Shown here: positions 13,915 to 27,186 of the stretch, piece by piece
Layout of the letters: each line of letters begins with the position of its first letter
Numbering within the stretch: the stretch's first letter is position 1
Source: Galbula dea
Lineage: Eukaryota > Chordata > Aves > Piciformes > Galbulidae
Assembly: GCA_013399015.1 (NCBI GenBank)
Contig: VWZX01009068.1
Coordinates: forward strand, 2,288,816 to 2,352,815
Reading direction: 5' to 3'
DNA length: 64,000 bases
Made by a program: the position numbers and the translations under genes
The notes under the pieces: generated by a model
The model's input: the letters and a program-made list of their open reading frames with translations, nothing else
What the model was told of the DNA's origin: nothing
The model's database searches: none

Positions 13915-15176
13915 ATCCAGGACAACTTTCTTTATTGCTGCCAGAAGGCTTTCATCAGTACAATGGCTCTGAATACAATACCTTCCTCAGGGCTGTGGAG
14001 AGAGCTTACAGGTGGGACAGGTCATTCTGAGAAACAGAGGTGTAACATTTAAGAGACAAGTTTTTCAAGGTTTTACTCTTGGTTAGAAGTTACATGAACA
14101 CAGAACTTTAGGGTTAGGGTCTTTTGGTTTGGTTTTGTGGCTGATAGTTACACACCTTTCAAACCTCAGGCATATGTAGCTGTCCCAGCACCTTGCTGAG
14201 CAGCACTGGTCACATGCTAAGCTTATAAACATATGGGAAAAAACAGACTTTGTAGAATTTAAGGTTTACACTTGATGTAGAGAGTCAAATGTGGGTGAAT
14301 ATCCACACTGAGTGCAACGCTTCTTGGTGCAAACAAGAAAAAAATACCATTTTTCTTCAAGTGATACCAAATCCATTAACTGCTTTCTGTCTTTGAAAAG
14401 GTGAACTGTTGTACTGGAAGAAGTCAGTGTGAGGTACAGAGCACTGTGACCAGCTGCCCAAGTGCTCTTCTAGAGCATGCTCACGCTCCTCGGTTTTTAC
14501 CCAAGCGTGGAGCAGCTTGCAAGTGCTGGGCTTGGTTTGTTTTCATGACTAACCTTTTATTTAAATCCAGTTTTAAAATATTATCACATTTAAACACCAA
14601 AGTGCTAACAAAACAAAAAAGGTTTTTTTTCTTAAGAAGGAAAAGTAAGCTGTGGTGAGGTCAGGTAGTACAGAACATCATGCACAAGACTTGCTGAGAA
14701 TCAAAAGAGGAGCAAGCAGAGAGAGTGAGGAGCAGGTGGGAATCAGATCAGAGAGGTGTGAGTTTGCTGGGAAACCTGGAACAACTCTGCACGACTGATG
14801 GTGAGCTCTCGGACGTGGAGAATGGGTTACAATACACAGGAGCAGAAAAACAGTGGAACTGACAACACTAGAAAGAAACAAATTTTTGCTACTTTTTTTT
14901 TGTTTGGTTTTTGGGTCTTTTTATAGATTTTTATACTTTTTTGTATTTTAAATGCTTAAATAGTGGAACTAGAATTAGCCGCACAAGGAAAAATCAAAAA
15001 AGGGTTGGGATTTTTTTTTCTGAATTTTTTTCTGTTTTGTTTTTTTTTTGTTTGTTTGTTTTGGCTCCCTTCAGTTCAGCCTGACAAGGTACAGCCCCTT
15101 CTCCCCCCACTGAAAGTGCCAGGTTCTGTGTGCTTTCTGGAGTAGCTATGGTGGAGCAGATGGTACATGCCCACAG
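13915..15176 (-). other. CCNI: CCNI 3' UTR
   Basis: The sequence after the CCNI stop runs about 1.25 kb to a poly(A) signal near 13.93 kb. It contains long A-runs on the minus strand (poly-T on plus at about 14,888-15,060) and an additional internal AATAAA on the minus strand near 14,550, which could give a shorter transcript. The exact cleavage position is estimated. Confidence 0.75.
13931..13936 (-). terminator. CCNI: CCNI poly(A) signal
   Basis: TTTATT on the plus strand reads AATAAA on the minus strand. Downstream on the minus strand (13,880-13,910) is a T/GT-rich stretch, as expected of a downstream processing element, so cleavage is likely at about 13,910-13,920. Confidence 0.7.
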
Positions 15177-15635
15177 CTACATAACAGACACTGGCTGTAA
15201 AGGCGGACAAGGGGAAACGCTGCCCTCCTGCCTTGAGACATCAGCACCACAAACAGAGCCCATGTTCTCAAGAGCCACTACCTCTGGAGCCATGTCTTCA
15301 TTGTAGAGACGCTTGATACCATCGTAGAAGTCGTCCACTTCCATCTCTTCCACTTTACGCTTGGCAGAGGCTTGCTTGCAACTGCTGGGAGCTGGCAGAC
15401 GCTGGTAGAGCACGGCTGTACCTGTGACTGGCACTTCTGGCCTGCCGTTGTCCTTGGAGAAACCTGGCCCTGGGACAGAGGAGGGCTGGCATTTGAACGC
15501 TCCTCTGTTACAGGTCACCAGGGTATGCTGGAGGGGACTGTAGACATATACAGAATTGGGCAGCAGAGAAGACTGCAGAGTGGAAAGGTGATGTGCCACG
15601 AGCTCCCGGCAGTGGATCAGCTGCGAGCTATCCAT
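15177..15635 (-). CDS. CCNI: Cyclin I, coding exon 6 (last)
   Basis: Encodes residues 233-384 and the TAG stop at 15,177-15,179. The acceptor is a C/T-rich tract ending CTCCAG before ATGGATAGC. The exon begins MDSSQLIHCRELVAHHL, the end of the second helical region. It continues into the long cyclin I tail with the conserved basic-acidic block KRKVEEMEVDDFYDGIKRLY (about residues 324-343) and ends in PLQPVSVM. About five extra residues around APEVVALE, after the block, make it longer than the human tail as I remember it. Confidence 0.96.
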   Translation of the reverse strand: MDSSQLIHCRELVAHHLSTLQSSLLPNSVYVYSPLQHTLVTCNRGAFKCQPSSVPGPGFSKDNGRPEVPVTGTAVLYQRLPAPSSCKQASAKRKVEEMEVDDFYDGIKRLYNEDMAPEVVALENMGSVCGADVSRQEGSVSPCPPLQPVSVM

Positions 15636-16195
15636 CTGGAGTGAGAAGAGAAGCAAAGATAGCAGCATTGTGAAGTGGCTGCCGTGGAGAGGAGAGGCTG
15701 GTGGGCAGGGCTAGGGCTCTGAACACGCTGGCCATCTTGTGCACTCTTACCAATGATGTGCTAGGTGCAGGAGAAGGGGATATTTTTGGTCCTTCAATCA
15801 CTAACACCACAGCTTTGGAAGATACGGACCCATGCTCCTTCTCACACCTCATGAGAAGAGTGAGGGCAAAATGTTTCATTGCATATTTTTAGCAGCTTGA
15901 GCATTTGCCTTCCCACCTCTTATGCTCAGAATGAATAGCTGAGCAGCTAACTGGGTTTTCTCCCCAGTGTGTTAGTTTCTCCCTGGTGCAGAGAGATCCC
16001 AGAGTATGCATCAGGGCACGCAGCTCCCCGCTTCAAGCACAACCATCCTTGCAAAAGCATAACTGCAGGCAGGGATCAGCAGCGAGGGATCTGGATCTGA
16101 CAGCCCTGGCTGGCTTGGATCTCTGGAATACCGAGCAAGATGCAGCCTTCTGGAACACCCCGCCCCTTCCTGCTGCAGTGTGAGTCCCCCCTCAC

Positions 16196-16426
16196 CTGTG
16201 CCTTCTGGAGCAGCTCGATGATGAGAGCCAGCCAGTCGGGGAGCAGCTTCTCCAGCTCCAGGCTGACGATGGCCAGCGCCAGCATGGAGCCCTTGAACTG
16301 CAGCAGCTGGTAACAGGCCATGCAGTGCAGCAGCTGCTTGGTGAGTGCTGCCACATGCTGAGAGGGACTCAGCTTGGGCAGGATGGTCAGTAGCTGAGGC
16401 CTGTTGGATACTGCAACTGCATGGAA
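16196..16426 (-). CDS. CCNI: Cyclin I, coding exon 5
   Basis: Residues 156-232, 77 whole codons. The acceptor CCCCTCAG precedes FHAVAVSNRPQLL, and the donor CAG|GTGAGG follows ELLQKAQ. It carries the second cyclin-fold helices (PKLSPSQHVAALTKQLL, GSMLALAIVSLELEKLLPDW). Both boundaries are phase 0. Confidence 0.96.
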
Positions 16427-17238
16427 CTGAGGGGAAACAAGCACATGAGGCAGCTGGTGTCACCAACAGGCAATCCCACAGGCCTAGCCAGGTCAAACCT
16501 CAAGAATGGCATGCAACATGTCTTGGGTGTACAAGGATCCTCCAGCTTAACCTTCAAGGCAATTTCCACACCATAGGAAAAAAACCCAGTGTGTTGGACT
16601 CGCCACAGTTTGGTGCAGCCCTTCTGGGAGGGCCTGCCATTATATACATCATCTGCCTGGGGACCAAGCTTCTTGGAGCTCTGCAAAAGGCTATCCCCTT
16701 CCACCTTTCTCTTTCAACACAGGTCTGGCAGTTCAGGGGTTCTAGATAAAACCTTCTTTTCGAGCAAGCAGAGAGGCTCAAATTCAACAGAGAACCTCAG
16801 GATGCTTCCCTTTGTCTCATCTGATCCATGAATCTGGCACTCTGGCCAAGCCTTTCTGTAGCAGACACAGAGCACACTCACTGCCTACTGTCAGTGCTTT
16901 CTCTTCGGTTCTACTTAATGGTTTTGTCCTCCTGGGTACTTTGCTTTGAGCAAAACCACTAGCAATTAAGGTTTTCAAGAGCTGTGAATTTTAGCATGTA
17001 GGTTAACATGCCTCAAAACAAGTCAGATGGCAGGCCACATTTTGGAAACTGTGCCCAAAATGTCACAAGTCTCCTCTGGAATTCTCTGTCCAGGCTTTTT
17101 CCTTTCAGAAACTACTTGTAAGGAAGAATTGCAAACACATCCTGAGGTCTTCACTCCCCTACAGGTAGGGTTTCTGTCTAGGCACCTTCTTTACACAAAC
17201 AGACACCATAAAGAATGTCAACAGAAATCCTTACTTAC

Positions 17239-17379
17239 AATATGAAGGAAATCCAGTGGTGTTGCCATGTGAAGATCCCAGTTCAGTTTATCCAGGATAA
17301 TCTTCTCCATTCTGCGAATTTCAGCTGGAGAACAACCACAAAAGCTATCCCGAGCCAACACCTTCAGTACTGGAATCCT
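17239..17379 (-). CDS. CCNI: Cyclin I, coding exon 4
   Basis: Residues 109-155, 47 codons. The acceptor TTTTGCAG precedes RIPVLKVLARDSF and the donor ATT|GTAAGT follows PLDFLHI. It contains the segment EIRRMEKIILDKLNWDLHMA, the cyclin-box helix that in typical cyclins helps contact the kinase. Confidence 0.96.
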
Positions 17380-17555
17380 CTGCAAAAGCCAACACAGAAA
17401 AAGAAATGAGAGAAGCAGTCATTACAGAAATCACACACAATGCTTCATGCCTGTACTGGCACACGCCAGGCACCATCTGCAAGCAAAGGCAGGACTGGAG
17501 GAGCCTGAACATATATATTCAGACTATGCTAAGGTAGTAAGAACAAAAAACTTAC

Positions 17556-17630
17556 CTCATCTTCCTCAATGGTCTTTGCAGCGAGGAAGAAGCAGCTGAT
17601 TGCAATACAGTTCAAGTACTTTGGACGAGC
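17556..17630 (-). CDS. CCNI: Cyclin I, coding exon 3
   Basis: Residues 84-108, 25 codons, ARPKYLNCIAISCFFLAAK through EEDE. The acceptor is CCATAG and the donor GAG|GTAAGT. This is the central cyclin-box helix. The intron that follows is only 176 bases. Confidence 0.95.
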
Positions 17631-19841
17631 CTATGGCACAGGAAAGCAGAGAAGTCTCCATGTGAATGTGATGCAAAAATTACCATAATCGTTTCTGGTT
17701 GGACATCCTGAGCCTCAGGGTCTCAGCTGCCCAAGCAACATGTTCTGGATCAGCAGGCTGACCTCCACTGTGGTGGCAAGCCATGCCAAGCAACAATCCA
17801 TGCTCCATGACGTAAGGCAGAACAGCAGTCTGCCAGCCCCGTGATCGTAACTGGTGCAAATTGATGTGCAGTGCTGGAGTGAAAAGAGCTCAGGTTAGGG
17901 AGTGCAATAGAAATAGGAAGGACAAAATCATCTGGCAAAAACCTCTGCCACTCTACCTGCTTCAGCAGAGCTCCAAGAAGAGGAGAATTTAAAACGCTGG
18001 GGGATGAAGGGGGAAGCCAAAAGTACTCAGGTAGTCACTGCCAGACCAGGCTGAGGACACACTCTGAGCACAGCCCATCTACTAGAGATTTTCCTTAGCA
18101 GCAGCATTTGTCAATTTGACATCTGACCAAGGGTGTCCGCATAAAACCCACAGGCTGTCCCCCTGCTCCTTGGTGGCTGGAGCTTGGAAATGCAGAGACC
18201 CTGTTTCTGAGCAGGCATCTGCAGAGCTGTGCCCCCACCTCCAACAGCCTACTGGCAACTGGTCATCTGCTGTGTCCCATCAGGAGATGCTGAGAGCAAA
18301 GGTAGGTGGAAATCCTGCACTGCACGTGAAAATTTGCTTACACCCTGAACTGTTGCCAGGATCTATTCTTGCTAAGTTAACTTCAGCAGATGGAACAGAG
18401 CTACAGGGTGGCTGAAGGGCAAGATGCTTAATGTTACACTTGTGCAGTGACTTGTCAAGAAATCCAGCACCCAACAAGAGAAGAAAACAGGATCGTGTCC
18501 AAATTGAAGATGTCTACCTACATTCAGCCTGTGTTACTTATGAAGGGCCATACTAGGCCTAGAGCTTTGGCTTTCTAGTGCCATTTCAACTTCCAACATG
18601 TGTAGAGTGGGGACAAGGAGGTGCATGCGTACATCTCCTTCTGCCTTCACATGTAACTGAAAGCAGAATTCCCTCAAGGCAAGACTGGAACTTGTTCTTG
18701 ACAGCAAAGGAGGACACCTTCATATCCAGTGCGAAGCAGGTGTCTAGAGCAGGCTCCTACCATCAGGGAAGGCTGCTCTCCCCATTATTTTTAACGGTAA
18801 TTTTGCCTGGAAGGAACAACTCTGTCTTTTGCCAAAGCCTGTTAAAAACTAGTTGTGCATCCTGGTTCTCCCTGCTGCCCTGTGTTCACAATGAAGGGAA
18901 GGGACTAGTTGTCTGAATAATAAAATCCCACGTTGTAGTGCCTGGTAAAAAAACAGAGCTGATCTGCATCAGAGGAATGATGATGGCTTCATGCGAGGGA
19001 AGAATTGGAGGAGGCAAGGTGAAGCCCTGAGCTGGCTGGACAGTGCTCACCCAGACAGAACATCTTCCCCCACTCCTGCTTGCTGCCTGAAGCACACAGT
19101 GAGCTCTACTCATCTTCTCATACTTTGCAGACTCCTTGGCTACTGCAAATTACTCTAAGAAGTAGTACTGAAGAGCATTAGCTGCTGAGATACTGCAATG
19201 TATTTCCCATCTCTGTATTTCAGTAAATCAGCTAATTTAAGATCTCCATAAAAATAAAAACTTTCATAGCTTGTAATTAAAACATTATTAATATTTAAGG
19301 GGTAGGTTAATGGATGATGTTACTTGCAATCTACCAAACTAAGTCCCACCGAAAATATTCTTTGCTTAGCACTGCTCAGCTATGCTGCTTACCTAGCAAT
19401 GCTGATGAGGAGACAGGACCCACACACAGATGAAACTGTGGATTTGCTGAGTGCGGAATGTAGCTGAGCAAATAGGGTAAGAGATAAGGCTGCCCAAAGC
19501 CTTACTTCACAACTCCAGGCCAGGGATTTCAGGCTGACCCACAGTTTGTTCACTCACTCACGTGGGTGCAAAATACAGTCCAGGCACTACAAATCTTGCT
19601 TTTGTGGCAGGCTTACAAGGACAGAATAGCAGCAGATCCCAGCTACAGGTAGCCCAAGCACTGCTTTTGAACTTGTCTTTTTTAAACAGTTTCTATAGTG
19701 TAACAGCCCTAAAACCAAATAGGCATGCATACTCTCTGATCTGTTCAGTCAGGCAGGTGTGGAGAGCCCCTCACTTGGATGGCCTGCACCCATGCCTGCT
19801 AACCTCTCTCATTCACATCTGTCTGACTTGACATCACTGCT

Positions 19842-20004
19842 ATGCCCAGAGAGGTTGTGGAGTCTCCTTCTATGGAGGTATTCAAAACCCATCTGGATGC
19901 GCTTCTGTGTGACCTGGTCTAGGGAATCCTGCTGTGGCAGGGGGGTTGGACTAGATGATCTTTCGAGGTCCCTTCCAACTCCTAATATTCTGTGATTCTG
20001 TGAT
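19842..20004 (+). mobile_element. CR1 3' end fragment
   Basis: The sequence runs from AGAGGTTGTGGAGTCTCCTTC through TTGGACTAGATGATCTTTCGAGGTCCCTTCCAACTCC to two ATTCTGTG octamers. This is the diagnostic CR1 tail with the end of the ORF2 frame (...GLDDLSRSLPT). It is 5'-truncated and lies in CCNI intron 3, antisense to the gene. Confidence 0.93.
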
Positions 20005-20540
20005 AACCTGTCTGCAGCCCCTTTTCCTGATTGCTGAAAGGAACAGGTACTGTGCTAAGGAATCAACATTCAAACCAGGTTAAGAGTGAGCATGTAGTTG
20101 AAAAGGAAGGATGCTGCTATTCTCTTGGGGTAATACACATTTAAACTGATGAGCTGTATTACATGAAGGAAATGGACAGAACAGAGGGAAGAGAGGAAAT
20201 ATTCTTGGCAGCTCTAAGCACTGGGTCAGCTCCCCAGGAACTGTTATGTTCTCATTAAAGCAGAGGCTACTTTCACTGGGTGGAAAATGGCTACAGTAAG
20301 AAATCTACCTCCACAAGTTCCTGGCAGCAGTGTGTGCTGCCAGTTCCACAACCCCAAATTAAAAGCTCCTGAAGGAGTTCAGGTACCATCCTACCTGTGT
20401 GTGAGAAAGGAGAAGGGTCTGAGAGCGGGAGGGTGGGAAGCAAGCTTATTTCTGTACAGCGACACCACTCAGACTGTACACAGAAATAGCTGAATGGGTG
20501 GTATAAATGTATTTCAGTTTATGTCACTGAAAATATTTAC

Positions 20541-20675
20541 CTTTACTGCAGCTAAAAACCTGTCCAAAAGGCTGATGGCCAGGGCGAGTGTTTCTGGATA
20601 AAGGTGGAACTGGTATTTGAGCTTGGCCAGCCACTGAATGACCTCATTCCTCTGCTTTGGAGAAATGGCTACATC
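20541..20675 (-). CDS. CCNI: Cyclin I, coding exon 2
   Basis: Residues 39-83, 45 codons. It starts DVAISPKQRNEVIQWLAKL and ends SLLDRFLAAVK, followed by the donor AAG|GTAAAT. It holds the start of the cyclin box, including the YPETLALAISLLDRFL helix. The last boundary lies at the same place as an intron of CCNG2. Confidence 0.96.
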
Positions 20676-23600
20676 CTGGTGGAGAGAAAAACAAATTATT
20701 CTTATAAGCAAGCTGAACAAGTCAGAGAAGACAAAACGCTCTACCTCTGCAGGAGTCATTCAGCACAGAGACAATGCCTCTTTTGGAAAGGGGGGAGCTT
20801 TGAGCCAGCCTCAATCATCACTTCGTTGTTGCTGTTACTTACCCTTCTCAAAAAATCTGCCCTGGAAAAGACAACTTTCCTTACAGCAACCTCAAATTTC
20901 ACTGTGGTGAGGACAAGATAAAGAATGTCTTGTAATTTCCCAGGTACTGACCAGGTGTCCTCCAGCTTGGTTCTAAGAGATTGATTATTTTTTTTAACCT
21001 CCTCAGAACCATGCAAGTAGACAGAAATGCCCAGCTTGAACAAAAAAAAAGCAGACATGCTCTAGGAGCCAGGCGGGTGCACAGTTCCTGACACAGAAGA
21101 GGGGAGGGACTGTGTGGGTGTTTTGAGAGGAAAGGTTTGTTTTTCCTTCAAATTATGGGGATATTTTTATCTCAGTATATTAAAAAAAAGAAATTCCAAA
21201 CAGTTTACAAAAGACCTTTAGCAGTACAGTTAACTGTGAACTGGGGCAAAGCAGGTACAATTTCAGCTAAAAGAGTTTGGTTTGGTTTGGAGTTTTTTTA
21301 ACTTTTTGGCCCAAGTCACCACCATTGATCTGTTTGGTCAGTAGCTGAGTTTCAACCACAGGTGCCAATCAGTCACTGACATAAAATCCTTCTCTCTGAC
21401 TTTCTTCAGGAAAAACAGAACACCCAACATTGATGCAAAATAAATACTTCAGGCTACATCCATCACCATGCTACTTGACTGCAGTGTGGCTTTTTAGAAA
21501 GCACCTACCTCTCTTTTTCAGGAGAGATGTGAAAATTAGTTTTCTCATTTCCAAGAAATAATGATTCATTCTACAATCGTTATTGCAATTTAAGGGTGAA
21601 ATGTGAGCCCCAGCAGGGGCAGGGCACCCACTGTCTACAACATACCGTGCTCGTTCCAGAGATGCTAGTTCCATGCATGCTGGGAGTATAACAAATGCAC
21701 CACACAGCAGTGATGTTTATTTAATGTGCTGCTAAAAACATCTTTTGGACAGTGGGAGAGGAAGCTAGAATGTATCTGGGGAGAAAATGGGGTGATGCTA
21801 TGTTAAATCCTGCTGTCCTTACAGAGCACCCTTCAGAGCAGACCTTCTCCTAAGAACACCACAGCTGGGAGGGTAAGCACCTTTTTGTGCTGCCTCTCTG
21901 TCTCCAGTCCTTCCAAGACCTGGCCCTTCGTGGGCAGTGGGAGGCCAAAAGACAAAATTTCAGCCTCGAGAACAGCTTGAACTGGGAAGGCGTAACATAA
22001 AGAGTAGCAACTGCATGCTCAGCTCCTGGTAACAGCTGTTCTTTCCACATGAAAAAGAAATGGTGTTTGATCTAAACCACTGAAAAACAACAGTGTATCC
22101 GCAAGACATAAGCCAAACAAAACACAGCCCCCAGACAGAGCACCGTGGTCCTCTAACATGAAGGAACAACTGCAAAGGGAACTCACAGCTAGGACTATGC
22201 ACAGCAGAAGAGAGGCTTCAAAATAAAATCTGGCTTCTCAAGAACTATTTGTGGAAGCAAAGTAAAGGAGGTGAGTCTCCAGCTCTTTTCTGTACTAACA
22301 TCAATGCTATAAAACTTTTGTCTACTCTAGCCTCTAACTGCAAATAAGGAGTACAGAGGTAGGGGGTAGAATTCCCTCAAACAGAAAGACCAGGTGAATT
22401 TAAACCTGCCATCAGTACTGGGAAAGTTTGTTGCAGCCCATTTTAAGAAATAGGCTGAAGGATGAGAGCTAGTTACACTGCACCCACAAACCCTACCCTT
22501 ATGTCCAAGCAAGGGGCTTCCCCTGCAAATGTATCATTCTTTATCCCTCTCCCTCTGGGTGTACTATGTCATCCAAGTAACCCAAATAAGAAATGAAGCA
22601 CTGTAAAGTTAATTAACCAGCAAGGTCACTGTTCCTTAGTTATCTAAAATTAAAAGTGAAAATGAGACACCACGGTGGCTGAAAGTAAGAAAGTCCCTTT
22701 GGGCTGGAAAGCTAAAGTTTCTCTTTGACATGGAGGTACCTTCCCACAGCCACTGCCTCTGCAAATGCACCATTGCAGAACTCAACCCCCAGGGTGGAAG
22801 AGTGTGCTAGCCTAGCATGACAGCTCTAATTAGGGGAAATTAACGCAGCCCAGCAACAGGCAGGCTCCTTTTTTTACATATCAGCTGAAGGTTGCTCTGA
22901 GACAGACCTAACAGCCACCCTCAGGACTGAAGGACAATCGGTCTCCTCTGGCTGGAGGAGTGGGCTTCAGAGTGCAGTCACAGTATAAATCATTCCTAAG
23001 AATACTTTGAGACTTTTGGAAAATGCAGTCTAAAATAAATATCTGTGAACAGAAACGTTACTCGATTTTATTGCTGCCTAATCTAGGAAAAACACCTTAC
23101 CTGTTAATTTTTTTTCCTTTAATGTCTGCTGCCCCAGACAGATGCTTTGCTCTTTCCCCTATTTGCTTCTGCCTAGTTCCACTTAGGGAGTAAGCAGGTG
23201 ACCTTTATCAGGACTGGGAGGCTTCTGAAAAGGGCAGCTGTAAACATCACAGCCAAATTGGTGCCTCCCTGGGTCTCGGGATTGCTTGTTTTCCACCAGA
23301 GCAACCCCAAACTGATGCCCACTGGGTTGTTTCTTACTTGTCCCCGTGGGGAATTCCAGTTGCCCTCCTCACACCTCTCAGAAGCAGCATTTCACAGAGT
23401 TTGCCTACAGTTTAGTGGCACAGCAGAAAATTCAAGCAGCAAAGCCTCTGCCGTTAGCAAGGAAACATGCACAAACACTGGGGTGAGATTACTGCTGGCA
23501 AAGCCCAAGAGCTGGATGCATTAACTTCACAATGCTTTACAAAATCGGTTAGTCAGCCTCCACTTTGCCCGCAGGATAAAACAGGCACAAGAAGGTTAAA

Positions 23601-26600
23601 AGACAGACCCAAGGTCATGTGAGGAGACAGTGGAAAAACTGGAAATAAACTGGGATCTCTTGATTCCTCAAGAGTTTCTCAAGAGGTACAGAGAACAAAT
23701 GAGGAGACAGAAAGAAAAGGGCTGTAACAGGCAAGAAAGGGTGAAAGACTAAGTGACTGCTCTGTTTCTACCAAAAAAAACCAAAACAAAAACCCTTGGC
23801 TTACACGCCTCTCTGCTGCAAAGTTACTTGGTAACATGCAAAAAACAACCTTTGACCAGTCTTTACTGCTTGACTTCTCAAGCCTTAATGACATGAGAAA
23901 ACTTCTGAATGTCATCTGCATACTGTGTAAACCAAGAGGAGGGAAAAAAGAAAGAAGGGAAGAAAGAAGAAAAAGACCAACTACATTCATAAGCACTAGA
24001 TGAGTTCCAGATTCAACCCACCTATTTTTTTCAGGCTGAAAAGCCCCTGTGAGATCTGGCTTTGATTTACTGCAAATACCCGGAGCCAGCAGCCTACATT
24101 GAAAGGAGGGAATCCAAAACAAATATGCATGCCAGTAGGAAATGAGAGTTTTCAGACCAAAAGGAAAAACAAAACAGAAAAAAATCATATACATTATGTG
24201 ATCAGGACCAAAGTCCCCAACACAATCTGCAGTGTGAAATAAAAATGTAAAGTCTTCCTGTTTCTTTCTTCCTTTCAAAGATCTCAACTGTGACACATAT
24301 TTGGAAACTGAATTTGTTCCGGTTTTAAAACATTAGAACCAAAAACGTCTCCTAAAGAGCAGAAACTGAAAGCTTACTCCTGAAGAATAGCTATGGAGCT
24401 ATATCCAATCTGATCGTTAGACTTTTGTAGGCACGCTCACAGTTTTCATTTGCAAACCAGATGACTTCATTAAAGCCCTTTCTGTAGTCAGTCTACCTTT
24501 GTAGCAAGGAGTGGAAAGTTACAGGAGCTTGCTTCAGTTGCCAGATCTGATACACAGAAGGATGCAGATTTCCTGACTGTCATGGGAAATACCAGTTCCA
24601 TACCAGTGAGGTTTTAAGCTGCTGCAGCTGTTTCCAGAAAAGGCAGTAGGTGTTAGGGACTTTCTTCCAGATATGACATAAAATAGGATAATTCACACTA
24701 AAATGTCCATGAACAAAAGCTGCAGAAGTGGAGGAACACATGACAGTTTGAAAAGTCGGGTTCCACGGACTGCAGGAACAGAAACACTTGACTACAGATC
24801 TAGGGTTTTCAGCTGCACCATGGCATTGCCAGTCAGGATTTCCCCAGGAACAAAAAAAGCTGTGTTCACATTCCCTTTTAAATCCAACCTTCATACGTTT
24901 GACACATATGTACACAGAGTTTTCAATCTAAGTTAATATAGTGCCAGAAAACATTTAATATTGTGGCATTCTAGCTGATAGTCAATGTCTGAACTGACAT
25001 ATAGGAAAATATAAAGAAAAAGGTTACAAAGACAACAGAGGTTTGAGGGTGGAAATTCCAGAAGTAGAAACCCCAGAGGACAAGTACAGAGGGCCAAGAA
25101 AATGCTCCCAAGCATGGACCTCAATGACATAGCTGAAATGCAAGGGAGAAGCAGGGGAAGGGATCCTTCATCACCATGACGTAATCGCCCATTAAATGAA
25201 AAAACTTGGTATTCATCCACTCCAGACCTTAGACTCTGCTGTCAAGCAGCAACTTGACACTGGCTTTAGCCATCAGGCTGTTCCCCTACACGATCCTGCT
25301 CGGACTTTCCACAGCAAGCAGCAGAGCTGCCTCATAGTTTCACATTCAGCAGAGACCTGCTAACTTTCCCAAGTTACAACAATGAGGACAACACTTCCCG
25401 AGGTGCTGCAAACCCCAACTGCAGTGATGTTAAGCCCCCCTCAAGGTCCATGGCAGCAAGACAGCTACTCTTCAAACCAGACAGGGCTGAAGTCAGTCCA
25501 GTCCTGCTGCAGTGACAACATAAAAGTGGCACAGGTGGTGAACCTCATCTTCAGAGAGCAACTACACAATCCGGCAAGGGAGGGATTTTGCCCCGAAGAC
25601 TGTCTATGCAGGTGGTAGTTTCTGAGCCACCAGAATCAACTGCACCAAGGCAAAGATGCAAGTGCCTAGTCCCTGTGAAAATCTTCACACATGAACCTGG
25701 TTTGGTTACACTCTCGGAGTCTCCAGCCTATCTTATTATGCTGTAATCTTTTATCCCTATATTATAATCACTAACTCCAGGAATACTGCCAGTACGGAAT
25801 AACAGTCTGGTTTACCATAAACCAGAGTCTTCAACTGTACCCACAGTCAGCCACAGCTACAATATACTCAACACCCCTGACAAACCAGGTCATTTATCTG
25901 GAAACCTAAATGTGGATTAACAAAACTAATACCAAGCCCCTTAAAAACCATACTTGTTCCTGCACAACAGCAGATTCCTGTTTACCACACTGATTACCTT
26001 TGACAACAGCTGAAATAATCACATGAACATGTTCTATGAATCAAGAACAGCAACACTGATCTGAGTCCGTTAGTGTGGTTATTTCTGCCCAACCCAACAA
26101 CAAAGTACCCAAAACACTATGGCAACCATCCTCACGTTCCACATTTTGTTTTAAACAAACCTTTTTGGAGTTCACAGGCATTTTTGAGCACATATGTTAG
26201 ACATATGCCTCCTCTGTAAACGTACTTCAGGGTGGGCAAGAATGTGAGTGACTTGGTTGAACCTCCAGCTTGCCCTTCTACAGACCGTGAGCAGGAGGTT
26301 GGACTATGGACCCCCTGCTGCAGTCTGTGCCATCCTGAATTCTCCTCCAGTCCTATGAGAACGTTCTTCCCTGGAAGATGCCAGCACCTAGCTCTGCTTC
26401 CTGCAACACAAGCTTGCACCCTGCTCCATAAATACTCTTCTTATCGTTAGTGGGGTTCTTCCTAAAGTAGACACTACCTTACCAAGCCAGATCCTTATCT
26501 GGCTTCAGCTGACAGAGCTGCAGCCTACACTGCAGAACTAGGCTGAATTAGACTACGGATGAACCTGGCCCACAATGGGAAAAGGCAGCAAAGTCAGGCT

Positions 26601-27072
26601 TTTGCTGTGAGTATGCAGTCTCAGAAGGAGGCCTCAGCTAAGCTAAGGGTTCATGGGAGAAGATGTTGTTTCATGTGGAAAGCAACCAGCATTTCAATGC
26701 TGTAATTAGGAAACCCAGTCTGAGAAAATGAAGCTGCTTTTATGAGTTGTTGCAGAGTTGGTGCCCACTAGAAATGTCTGTTAATTATTCACATAATTTG
26801 TGAAATTAATTCAGTTAAGACAATATACGTATGTGCTCTCATAAGCAATAGCACACATCTAACACTGTATGATGCTCAGTGTGTTCTGTATCCCTGGCTG
26901 CAGGTATGTCCCTCAAATGAAAAAGTCATCACGTACTTCACAGAGACTAATTTCCCAGTCCTCAAGCAGAAGGTAATTCCTCATGCAACAGCTTCAGTTG
27001 TTCACGTAAGAATACACCAGAGGATACTCTCATGCCTTTTTTAAGATGACTGATGTGAAAATGAAACATTAC
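20676..27072 (-). other. CCNI: CCNI intron 2
   Basis: A 6.4 kb intron without recognised repeats or genes. It contains a purine-rich tract on the plus strand (about 23,936-23,978), so its RNA has a long pyrimidine tract there. The 205-codon minus-strand open frame over 23,679-24,296 is rich in F, S and L because of such tracts and matches nothing known. Confidence 0.8.
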
Positions 27073-27186
27073 CTGATTGGGCTGAAGTTTTGGCACATGT
27101 GCTTTCCACATTTGAGCTTCCCTAGAGATTGCCATCTCCAGAAGGAGGGACAACCTCTGGCTCTCCAGGGCTCCTGAAAACTTCAT
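27073..27186 (-). CDS. CCNI: Cyclin I, coding exon 1 with start codon
   Basis: Residues 1-38, ending KLQPNQ before the donor CAG|GTAATG. The start ATG at 27,186-27,184 sits in GTTACCATGA, with a purine at -3. The frame stays open a few codons upstream, but only from a GTG, and the chosen ATG matches the family start MKF. The exon itself begins at about 27,229 after the acceptor TTTTGCAG, so 43 bases of 5' UTR precede the ATG in this exon. Confidence 0.95.

Noticed and set aside
14109..14121. TTAGGGTTAGGG telomere-like motif
   Set aside because: Only two units, inside the CCNI 3' UTR. Too short to be an interstitial telomeric repeat.
23679..24296. 205-codon minus-strand open frame inside CCNI intron 2
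   Set aside because: Composition is F/S/L-rich because it crosses pyrimidine tracts. No known motif is present, it is intronic on the CCNI strand, and it lacks splice or promoter support.
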